This document shows, one piece after another, positions 1-5,379 of a DNA stretch of 5,553 nt. Position numbers and translations under genes: made by a program. Within the stretch, counting starts at the first letter, position 1, and each line of letters begins with the position of its first letter. The notes beneath the pieces were generated by a model. It searched no databases. It worked only from the letters and a program-made list of their open reading frames with translations, and had not been told where the DNA came from. The stretch comes from an uncultured Peptococcaceae bacterium (GTDB taxonomy: Bacteria > Bacillota > Peptococcia > Peptococcales > Peptococcaceae), in contig CALAKO010000010.1 in the NCBI GenBank assembly GCA_937922955.1, forward strand, positions 1 through 5,553. Reading direction: 5' to 3'.

Positions 1-9
1 GGACTCCAT
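1..9 (-). CDS. Start of the gene downstream of der (5' end only, 3 codons)
   Basis: On the minus strand, 15 bases after the der stop codon, an ATG (9..7) is followed by codons for Glu and Ser before the window ends. A GAGGG ribosome binding site sits 7 bases upstream of the ATG (about positions 21..17), so this is probably the next gene of the same transcription unit. Three codons do not allow identification. In many Firmicutes der is followed by plsY or gpsA (phospholipid synthesis); that is knowledge of gene order and nothing here confirms it. Confidence 0.5.
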
Positions 10-24
10 CGTGTATCCCTCTTT

Positions 25-1341
25 TTACTCTTTTTTATTTCTTAATTCCAAACGAATCGTCGTGCCTTCAAAGGCAAAATGCTTGCGAATGCAGTTTTCC
101 AGATAACGCAGGTAGGAGAAATGCATCAGCTCGGCATCGTTGACAAAGAGCGCGAAGGTTGGCGGCGCCACGTCCACTTGGGTGGCGTAGAAAATCTTCA
201 GGCGCTTGCCTTTATCGGCTGGCGGTGGGTTTTTGAGCACCGCGTCGCGCACGATTTCGTTGACCAGGCTGGTTGGCAGGCGCATGGTGCGCGTTTCTGC
301 CACGGCCTTGACGATGTCAATAATACGCCCAACGCGCTGTCCCGTCAATGCTGAAACAAAAATGATCGGCGCGTAGCTCATGAACAAGAGCTGGCTCTTG
401 ATTTTTTCGGTGTAGGTGTTGATGGTTTTGTCGTCTTTCTCGATGAGGTCCCACTTGTTGACAACGATGATGAGGCCCTTGCCCTGTTCGTGCACGTAGC
501 CTGCCACGCGTTTGTCCTGTTCGATGAGGCCTTCTTCGGCGTTGATGACAAAGAGCGCCACGTCGCAGCGGTCGACGGCGCGCAGAGCGCGCATGACGCT
601 GTAACGTTCGGTGGCCATCTCAATTTTGCCGCGCTTGCGCATGCCGGCGGTATCAACGATGACAAACTCCTCGCCGTTGTACTTAAAGGTGGAGTCGATG
701 GCATCGCGGGTGGTGCCGGCCACATTGCTGACAATGGAGCGGTCTTCGCCGATGATGGCGTTGGTCAGAGACGATTTGCCGACGTTTGGACGGCCCACCA
801 CGGCGATGTGCACGCGGTCGTCCTCTTCGTCCACGGCTTCCGGCAGCGCTTCCAGACGCGCATGCACGGCGTCCAGAAGGTCCCCGGTGTTGGTGCCGTG
901 GGAGGCTGAAATAGGAATCAGCTCGTCCATGCCGAGGCTGTAGAATTCGTAGACGTCGGAGAGATCGTCAAAGCGTTCCACCTTGTTGACCACAAGGATG
1001 ACCGGCTTGCCGCTGCGGCGCAGCATCTGAGCGACTTCTTCGTCGTCGCTGGTGACGCCGGTGGTGGCATCGACCACGTAGAGAATCACATCGGATTCAT
1101 CGATGGCGATTTCTGCCTGGAAACGCACGTTTTTCAGAATTTCGTCGTTGCTTTTAAGTTCAATGCCGCCGGTGTCGATGAGGGTAAAGGTCTTGCCGCT
1201 CCAGGTCACGTCTTCGTAGAGACGATCTCTGGTAACGCCGGCAAAGTCATCGACAATGGCGCGGCGGGTATGGGTGAGTCGGTTGAAAAGGGTGGATTTG
1301 CCAACGTTCGCCCTCCCGACGATCGCAACAATAGGTTTCAT
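25..1341 (-). CDS. der: Ribosome biogenesis GTPase Der (EngA)
   Basis: Der is a cytoplasmic tandem GTPase needed for assembly of the 50S ribosomal subunit. The 438-residue product has the family's full layout. GTPase domain 1 has the P-loop GRANVGKS at 9-16, DTGG at 56-59, an NKxD-type motif that reads NKVE at 119-122, and SAS at 145-147. GTPase domain 2 has GRPNVGKS at 183-190, DTAG at 230-233, NKWD at 295-298 and SAL at 330-332. A KH-like C-terminal domain (about 350-438) includes LKIFYATQV and FVNDAELMHFSY, both close to the Bacillus protein. The start was set at 1341, not the in-frame ATG two codons upstream (1347), because the AAGGAG site lies 7 bases from the former and only 1 base from the latter; the product then begins MKPIVAIVG as expected for the family. 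The gene follows the GCS2-like gene across a hairpin and precedes another gene by 15 bases. Oddities are Ala for the usual Pro in the first P-loop and Glu for Asp in the first NKxD. Confidence 0.97.
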   Translation of the reverse strand: MKPIVAIVGRANVGKSTLFNRLTHTRRAIVDDFAGVTRDRLYEDVTWSGKTFTLIDTGGIELKSNDEILKNVRFQAEIAIDESDVILYVVDATTGVTSDDEEVAQMLRRSGKPVILVVNKVERFDDLSDVYEFYSLGMDELIPISASHGTNTGDLLDAVHARLEALPEAVDEEDDRVHIAVVGRPNVGKSSLTNAIIGEDRSIVSNVAGTTRDAIDSTFKYNGEEFVIVDTAGMRKRGKIEMATERYSVMRALRAVDRCDVALFVINAEEGLIEQDKRVAGYVHEQGKGLIIVVNKWDLIEKDDKTINTYTEKIKSQLLFMSYAPIIFVSALTGQRVGRIIDIVKAVAETRTMRLPTSLVNEIVRDAVLKNPPPADKGKRLKIFYATQVDVAPPTFALFVNDAELMHFSYLRYLENCIRKHFAFEGTTIRLELRNKKE

Positions 1342-1348
1342 GTCCATA

Positions 1349-1354
1349 CTCCTT
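1349..1354 (-). promoter_or_regulatory. Ribosome binding site of der, decides the start
   Basis: AAGGAG on the minus strand. It lies one base before an ATG at 1347 and seven bases before the in-frame ATG at 1341. The spacing favours 1341, and the protein family normally starts right at the MxKPxVAIVG segment. Confidence 0.75.
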
Positions 1355-1368
1355 TCAATAACGCGAAA

Positions 1369-1392
1369 CGACAGCTTGAAACCAAGCTGTCG
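1369..1392 (-). terminator. Hairpin between the GCS2-like gene and der (weak terminator or attenuator)
   Basis: A perfect 10-bp inverted repeat (CGACAGCTTG / CAAGCTGTCG) with a 4-base loop begins 19 bases after the stop codon of the GCS2-like gene. On the minus strand it is followed by only three T residues and then CGCGTTATTG, so it is a poor intrinsic terminator by the usual rule. Only 14 bases separate it from the der ribosome binding site, leaving no room for a separate promoter between hairpin and gene. It may cause partial termination, protect the upstream mRNA end, or set the der level. Confidence 0.6.
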
Positions 1393-1411
1393 CTCGAGAG
1401 TCGTTTAAAAT

Positions 1412-2656
1412 TTACGCATTGGCCAGCATGTTGGCGAACTGTTTCGCGCTGACGCCCTTGGTGGTGACGTCTTTGAAGAGCAGCGCGTTCAGTGGCTGCA
1501 GATAATGCTGTTCCTTTGGCCCGGTGGTCAGGGTGATCATGAAGAAGAGGTCCTTGATGAGGTCAAAGGCGGTGCCTTCACGCATTGGCGCCTTGAGGCC
1601 CTTCTTGAAGATTTCCTGATGGGCAGTGATGAGGTTTTCTTCCTTCATTTCGTCGATCAGCTGCTGCAGAGCAGTGATGTGGTCTGGGTTGTACATGAGA
1701 GACTTGATCATCAGCACATACGCCATGTTCAGTGGGTATGGCACGCTGTCGACGTTGGTCAGGGTCATGCCGGTGTCGTCAAAGGACACCATTGGCTTCA
1801 CATAAGACAGGAGACGCAGGATGTCGTCACGGGTGATGCCATCGGCGAAGACCTCTTCCACCTTCTTGTCGCCGGCTGGTGCGAGCGCGTCGCCGCTGTG
1901 CATGGCAATGGCTGGCGCATCCATGAGGAAATCGGCAAAATCGGTGTATTTGAAATGTTCGCTCATGACGTCTTCCAGATGATAGAGGGTGGAGTCGGCA
2001 GCGAGAATGTTGTTGACGTTGTACAGGTCTTTGTCGTTTTCTTTGCCGTCAACCCAAGCCGCGTTGTCAAAGAACGCAGCCAGCGCTGGCTGAATGATGG
2101 CCGCAGCCTGGAAGCGCTTTTCGAAGTTGTCGACGTGCGCATACTGCATGCTGATGCTCATGCGAGCGCTGCAGGTGAGGACATCCATCAGCGCGGCGTT
2201 GTTTTCTGCATACGCAGCGAGGCATTTGTTTTCGGCTGTTGGCACGATTTCGATGTCCTTCGCGCCGCTGATTGGCTGATGGCCGGTAGCCAAGAGCGTC
2301 ATGCCGCGACGGCGCAGTTCGTCGAAAAGGCCTTCAATGAAGCCGAGGTACGCCTGGTCGACGTCCTTCATGTCCATGAATGGGCCATACTTCCACTGCA
2401 CCTGACCGCCCACGCCGAGGGTGACGCGTTCGTTGTCTTTTTCCACGCCCACCAGCAGGCCGTCTTTTTCGATGCGGTCCCAGCCAGCACGGCTGAGGTA
2501 TTCGAGGAGATCGCGGGTCCCCTGTTCGTCGCTATAGTTAACCGCCGTGAAATCCTTAGCGTGCAGAAGCACGTGTTCAAAAGTCACGTACAGCTTAAAT
2601 TCGTCGTGATCGCGTTCGTACGATTTCATAAAATCAATCAGTTGATCTTTTAACAT
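1412..2656 (-). CDS. Glutamate-cysteine ligase family (GCS2-like) protein, catalytic residues doubtful
   Basis: The 414-residue product resembles the GCS2 family (plant-type glutamate-cysteine ligase and actinobacterial EgtA), whose members join glutamate to cysteine using ATP. Matches to motifs I recall from plant enzymes, in order, are: VTFEH at 24-28 (plant GTEHE); GVGGQVQWKYGP at 81-92 (plant EPGGQFELSGAP); TGHQPISGAKDIEIVPT at 124-140; a Cys-containing strand at 160-172; FEKRFQAAAIIQPALAAFFDNAAWVDGKEN at 178-207 (plant RKFRAGLALQPIATALFANSPFTEGKPN); YTDFADFLMDAPAIAMH at 237-253; and KKGLKAPMREGT at 351-362. Length is close to the family's. Several acidic and basic residues expected in the active site seem replaced: GGQVQ for GGQFE, GVGG for EPGG, and TLT at 298-300 where the plant enzyme has EMR. 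No signal peptide or membrane segment is seen. The start is supported by AGGATGG 8 bases upstream. It lies 24 bases after zapA, so they are probably co-transcribed. Family membership is fairly secure; catalytic activity is not. Confidence 0.8.
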   Translation of the reverse strand: MLKDQLIDFMKSYERDHDEFKLYVTFEHVLLHAKDFTAVNYSDEQGTRDLLEYLSRAGWDRIEKDGLLVGVEKDNERVTLGVGGQVQWKYGPFMDMKDVDQAYLGFIEGLFDELRRRGMTLLATGHQPISGAKDIEIVPTAENKCLAAYAENNAALMDVLTCSARMSISMQYAHVDNFEKRFQAAAIIQPALAAFFDNAAWVDGKENDKDLYNVNNILAADSTLYHLEDVMSEHFKYTDFADFLMDAPAIAMHSGDALAPAGDKKVEEVFADGITRDDILRLLSYVKPMVSFDDTGMTLTNVDSVPYPLNMAYVLMIKSLMYNPDHITALQQLIDEMKEENLITAHQEIFKKGLKAPMREGTAFDLIKDLFFMITLTTGPKEQHYLQPLNALLFKDVTTKGVSAKQFANMLANA

Positions 2657-2680
2657 TCAGTGCACCATCCTATTCATTTA

Positions 2681-2929
2681 TTAATCTGCATTCAGCAATT
2701 CTAATAACAATGTGTTTTCTTCTTCAAGATTGAGAAGCTGCTGCGTGATGTTCAACGCAGCCAGCATCAGCCGTTCGCGCTGGGTGAGAAACTTCTGTTC
2801 CTCGCTCACCGCCGTCACTTCCTGAAGCAGCCGATCGAACACCGCCGTCACCACTGCCTCATCGTCACTGGAGCGCACCTGATACGACTGGCCCAGCAAT
2901 TCCAAGGTGTAGGAATGGACCTCCTCCAT
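2681..2929 (-). CDS. zapA: Cell division protein ZapA
   Basis: ZapA is a small cytoplasmic protein that binds and bundles FtsZ filaments at the division ring. The 82-residue product has the family pattern: an N-terminal beta segment HSYTLELLGQSYQVRSSDDE (5-24), a helical stretch with VFDRLLQEV, then the conserved RLMLAALNITQQLL (53-66) and a leucine-rich, Glu-rich coiled-coil end (64-80) for dimerisation. The start was placed at 2929 because GAGAGGAG lies 7 bases upstream. In-frame ATGs at 2935 (1 base from the site), 2950 and 2989 are less suitable; the last lies upstream of the predicted transcript start. It is the first gene of the leftward group. The C-terminal codons are more AT-rich than neighbouring genes, including two adjacent TTA codons. 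Confidence 0.88.
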   Translation of the reverse strand: MEEVHSYTLELLGQSYQVRSSDDEAVVTAVFDRLLQEVTAVSEEQKFLTQRERLMLAALNITQQLLNLEEENTLLLELLNAD

Positions 2930-2936
2930 GCGCATT

Positions 2937-2944
2937 CTCCTCTC
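2937..2944 (-). promoter_or_regulatory. Ribosome binding site of zapA, decides the start
   Basis: GAGAGGAG on the minus strand, 7 bases before the ATG at 2929 and 1 base before the in-frame ATG at 2935. Spacing picks 2929. Confidence 0.75.
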
Positions 2945-2955
2945 AATCATACTAG

Positions 2956-2970
2956 ATGATATTATATCAT
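2956..2970. repeat. 15-base perfect palindrome over the zapA -10 box (possible operator)
   Basis: ATGATAT-T-ATATCAT is a 7-1-7 inverted repeat centred at 2963 and covering the TATAAT of the leftward promoter. A dimeric repressor bound here would block RNA polymerase. AT-rich palindromes can also arise by chance around a TATAAT box, so an operator role is inference. Confidence 0.4.
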
Positions 2971-2989
2971 AGCTACCCACGCAAGTCAT
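2961..2989 (-). promoter_or_regulatory. Promoter of the zapA / GCS2-like / der group
   Basis: On the minus strand TATAAT (2966..2961) is preceded by TG one base upstream (extended -10: TGATATAAT). A -35 box ATGACT (2989..2984, four of six matches to TTGACA) lies 17 bases away. A-rich tracts at 2993-2996 and 3006-3011 lie just upstream of the -35 and could act as an UP element. The predicted transcript starts near 2954, about 25 bases before the chosen zapA ATG. Confidence 0.75.
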
Positions 2990-3073
2990 CTATTTTAATG
3001 AAGAGTTTTTTCATTGCTGCGCGCCGTCCGCCAGAAGCACGCCCGAAAACACTACCCCACCCAGGAGCACCTA

Positions 3074-3082
3074 TGCTATAAT
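3074..3082 (+). promoter_or_regulatory. Extended -10 promoter of the rqcH-rlmH group
   Basis: TGCTATAAT is a perfect extended -10 element. There is no good -35: the hexamer at 17-base spacing (3054-3059) reads ACCCCA. The TG motif would have to compensate. The predicted start is near 3089, giving a leader of about 20 bases that contains little more than the ribosome binding site. Confidence 0.75.
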
Positions 3083-3095
3083 GAGGGGTAGACAC

Positions 3096-3103
3096 AAAGG
3101 AGG
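3096..3103 (+). promoter_or_regulatory. Ribosome binding site of rqcH, decides the start
   Basis: AAAGGAGG is a near-perfect anti-16S match. It directly abuts an ATG at 3104 (no spacing) and lies 6 bases before the in-frame ATG at 3110, so 3110 is the more likely start. Confidence 0.8.
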
Positions 3104-3109
3104 ATGCCT

Positions 3110-4888
3110 ATGTCTTTAGACGGAATCGCGATGCGCGCTCTGGCGCAGGACCTTGCCAGCCAGCTTGCCGGCGGCCGCATCGATAAGATCACACAGCCCA
3201 GTGCCACCACCATGACCATGACGGTGCGCGCTGGCGGACACAACCACAAATGCTTCGCCACCATCAATCCTCAGAGTGCGCGCGTCTCGCTGACCAAGCA
3301 AACCTTTGAAAGCCCGCTGACGCCGCCGCAGTTTTGCATGGTGATGCGCAAACATATTCAGGGCGCGGTCATCGAAGCCATCCACCAGGTGGACTGGGAA
3401 CGCATGATTGCCTTCGACCTGCGCGGCCGCAACGAAATCGGCGAAGAAACCACCTTCACCCTGCTCTTTGAGCTCATGGGCAAAAACAGCAACATCGTCC
3501 TCATCGACGACCACGGCACCATCCTCGACGCCATCAAGCGCGTCGGCATGGGCACCAACAACATTCGCCAGTTCCAGCCGGGGATTCCATTTCAAATGCC
3601 GCCGGCCCAGCACAAACATCCGCTGGACACCCTGGACGAAGCCACCCTCACCGAAGCCATGCTCGACGCCGGCCTGCAAAAGACCGCATCCAAGGCGCTT
3701 TTGGCCAGCGTGGCCGGCTTTGGCCCGCAGACGGTGACCGAGCTTTTGGTGCGCGCCAACATTGCCCCGGACACCCGCGTGGAATACCTGGGCGAAATCG
3801 ACTACAGCCGCCTCTACCAGCAGTGCGACAAACTGCGCACCATGGCCGCTGAGAAAACCTGGCAGCCAACGCTGGCCTACCACGGGCGCGAGATTGTGGC
3901 CTTTGCGCCGTTCGCCCTGGAACAGCTCGCCAGCTACCACCAGGAAACGCGTCCAAACATCACCCTCATGCTCGAAGACTACTACGAAATCAAAGAGCAC
4001 CAGGAGCTCTTCCAGCAGAAGCGCACCAGCCTGGAACGCATTGTGCGCCATGAAAAAGAACGCTGTGAGAAAAAGCTCCAGCTCCAGCTGGAAAAGGTCG
4101 ACGAGCTCGAACACGCCGACGAATGGCGCATCAAAGGCGAGCTCATCACCGCCAACCTCTACCGCATCCAGCAGGGCCCGATCGCCGAGGTGGAAAACTT
4201 CTACAAAGACGGCGCGCCGCTGGAACGCATTGAAATGAACCCAAGCAAAACGCCGAACGAAAACGCCCAGGCCTTCTTTAAAAAATACAACAAGGCCAAG
4301 GTCAGCGCCGAAAAGGCCGCCGTGCAGGCTGAAAAAACCAGCGACGAGCTGGAATACCTGCGCACCATCGAAGACAGCCTCGAACAGGCGCAGAACACTG
4401 ACGACCTCGTCGATGTGCGCCTGGAGCTGGAAGAAGCCGGCTACGCCAAACGCCACGCCCAGCCGCGCGGCAAAAAGAGCAAGCACGCCCCAGCGCCAAC
4501 CCACCTCTACCTCGACGGCTACGAGGTCTACATCGGCAAGAACAACCACCAAAACGACTACGTCACCCAGAAGATTGGCCGCAACGCCGACCTCTGGCTC
4601 CACACTAAGGACATTCATGGGTCCCACGTCATCATCAAAGCCAACCGCAGCTACGACGGCTTCACGCCGGAGATCATCGAAAAAGCCGCTGCCCTGGCGG
4701 CCTGGTTCTCCAAGGCGCGCTACTCCGCCAAAGTGCCGGTGGACGTGACCTTGCGCAAGAACGTGCACAAGCCATCGGGCGCCAAGCCGGGCATGGTCAT
4801 CTACACCGACCAGCAAACCGTCTTCGTCACCCCTGACGAGGCCGCCGTCGACGCCATGCTGACCCAAACGGAGGCGCCGCAAGACTGA
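3110..4888 (+). CDS. rqcH: RqcH (Rqc2/NFACT family), ribosome-associated quality control factor
   Basis: RqcH binds 50S subunits carrying a stalled peptidyl-tRNA and recruits alanyl-tRNA to add a C-terminal alanine tail, marking the chain for degradation. Older annotations call the family fibronectin-binding protein A (FbpA). The 592-residue product has the complete layout. The NFACT-N domain starts with SLDG at 2-5 and includes GGRIDKITQP, PPQFCMVMRKHI, RGRNEIGEE and ELMGKNSNIVLID (to about 135). A helical HhH-type region covers about 175-235. A charged coiled coil (about 285-440) contains KGELITANLY and NPSKTPNENAQAFFKKY. The C-terminal NFACT-R domain (about 465-580) includes YIGKNNHQNDYVT, DLWLHTKDIHGSHVII, AAWFSKAR and KPSGAKPGMV. 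At 97-98 it has Glu-Arg where Bacillus RqcH has Asp-Arg, a pair implicated in tRNA binding. The start at 3110 is chosen over 3104 by SD spacing. It is the first gene of the rightward group and overlaps rlmH by one base (TGATG), suggesting coupled translation. Confidence 0.96.
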   Translation: MSLDGIAMRALAQDLASQLAGGRIDKITQPSATTMTMTVRAGGHNHKCFATINPQSARVSLTKQTFESPLTPPQFCMVMRKHIQGAVIEAIHQVDWERMIAFDLRGRNEIGEETTFTLLFELMGKNSNIVLIDDHGTILDAIKRVGMGTNNIRQFQPGIPFQMPPAQHKHPLDTLDEATLTEAMLDAGLQKTASKALLASVAGFGPQTVTELLVRANIAPDTRVEYLGEIDYSRLYQQCDKLRTMAAEKTWQPTLAYHGREIVAFAPFALEQLASYHQETRPNITLMLEDYYEIKEHQELFQQKRTSLERIVRHEKERCEKKLQLQLEKVDELEHADEWRIKGELITANLYRIQQGPIAEVENFYKDGAPLERIEMNPSKTPNENAQAFFKKYNKAKVSAEKAAVQAEKTSDELEYLRTIEDSLEQAQNTDDLVDVRLELEEAGYAKRHAQPRGKKSKHAPAPTHLYLDGYEVYIGKNNHQNDYVTQKIGRNADLWLHTKDIHGSHVIIKANRSYDGFTPEIIEKAAALAAWFSKARYSAKVPVDVTLRKNVHKPSGAKPGMVIYTDQQTVFVTPDEAAVDAMLTQTEAPQD

Positions 4889-5367
4889 TGTACATTACCC
4901 TGCTTTGCGTTGGCAAAATCAAAGAAAAATACTGGCAGCAAGCCATCGACGAATACAGCAAGCGACTGACCAAGTACCACCAGTTCAAGATTGTGGCCGT
5001 TGCCGATGAAAAAGACCCTGCTCAGGAAAGCGACAAAGCCATCACCGCCCTCAAGAACAAAGAGGCCGAACGGCTGCTCAAACACGTGCGCGACGACGAC
5101 TTTGTCGTCACCCTTGAAATCAACGGCAAAGAGCTCGACACCCTCGCCCTCGCCGACACCCTGCGCCGCTGGGAAACCGCCGGACACACCCACCTTGTGT
5201 TCGTCATCGGCGGCAGCTACGGCCTCGGCGACGACGTGCTGCGCCGCAGCAACTTTGCCCTGTCCTTTTCCAAGCTCACCTTCCCCCACCAGCTGATGCG
5301 CGTGCTCTTCTGCGAGCAGCTTTACCGCTGCGCCCGCATCAACAGTGGCCAAAAATATCATAAATAA
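4888..5367 (+). CDS. rlmH: 23S rRNA (pseudouridine-1915-N3)-methyltransferase RlmH
   Basis: RlmH is a small SPOUT (trefoil-knot) methyltransferase that uses S-adenosylmethionine to methylate N3 of pseudouridine 1915 in helix 69 of 23S rRNA, acting on the assembled 70S ribosome as a homodimer. The product is 159 residues, the same length as the Bacillus protein. It shows the N-terminal VGKIKEKYWQQAIDEYSKRL (8-27), the SAM-binding loop FVIGGSYGLG (105-114), LTFPHQLMR (130-138), EQLYRCARI (143-151) and the conserved C-terminal YHK (157-159). Cys at 148 replaces the more usual aromatic or small residue in YRAFRI. The ATG shares its first base with the rqcH stop codon; a GGAGG at 4870-4874 lies 13 bases upstream, rather far, so coupling to rqcH translation is likely. 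Bacilli often place rlmH elsewhere, near htrA; here it pairs with rqcH. Confidence 0.96.
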   Translation: MYITLLCVGKIKEKYWQQAIDEYSKRLTKYHQFKIVAVADEKDPAQESDKAITALKNKEAERLLKHVRDDDFVVTLEINGKELDTLALADTLRRWETAGHTHLVFVIGGSYGLGDDVLRRSNFALSFSKLTFPHQLMRVLFCEQLYRCARINSGQKYHK

Positions 5368-5379
5368 GGAGATCATCAC

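Noticed and set aside
1505..2653. 382-codon open frame on the plus strand opposite the GCS2-like gene
   Set aside because: This is again a codon-aligned shadow. The frame ends at the complement of the TTA codon next to the start, and the translation resembles no family.
2930..2989. Longer ZapA starting at 2989, 2950 or 2935
   Set aside because: The start at 2989 lies upstream of the predicted transcript start, 2950 would be only about 4 bases into the transcript with no SD, and 2935 is one base from the SD. The ATG at 2929 has the right spacing and gives the usual ZapA length.
2997..3015. Small AT-rich inverted repeat AATGAA / TTCATT in the divergent intergenic region
   Set aside because: There are only 6 strong pairs and no T tract after it, and it lies in the A/T-rich stretch upstream of the zapA -35 box. 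It is better explained as UP-element-like sequence than as a terminator or riboswitch.
2930..3109. Riboswitch or small RNA in the 180-base divergent region
   Set aside because: Both predicted transcripts start about 20-25 bases before their genes, leaving no leader long enough for a riboswitch. I saw no stable structure with a terminator between the promoters.
3116..4882. 588-codon open frame on the minus strand opposite rqcH
   Set aside because: It is the exact codon-aligned antisense of rqcH and is open only because rqcH avoids TTA, CTA and TCA. Its translation is low-complexity with many Val, Phe and His residues and has no recognisable domain or ribosome binding site.
3104..4888. Surface adhesin (fibronectin-binding protein) as the function of the 592-residue protein
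   Set aside because: The FbpA name is historical. There is no signal peptide or wall anchor, and the NFACT-N, coiled-coil and NFACT-R layout identifies RqcH.
4801..5379. 192-codon open frame on the minus strand opposite rlmH
   Set aside because: It is the antisense of a well-supported rlmH, codon-aligned, and explained by the same codon bias.
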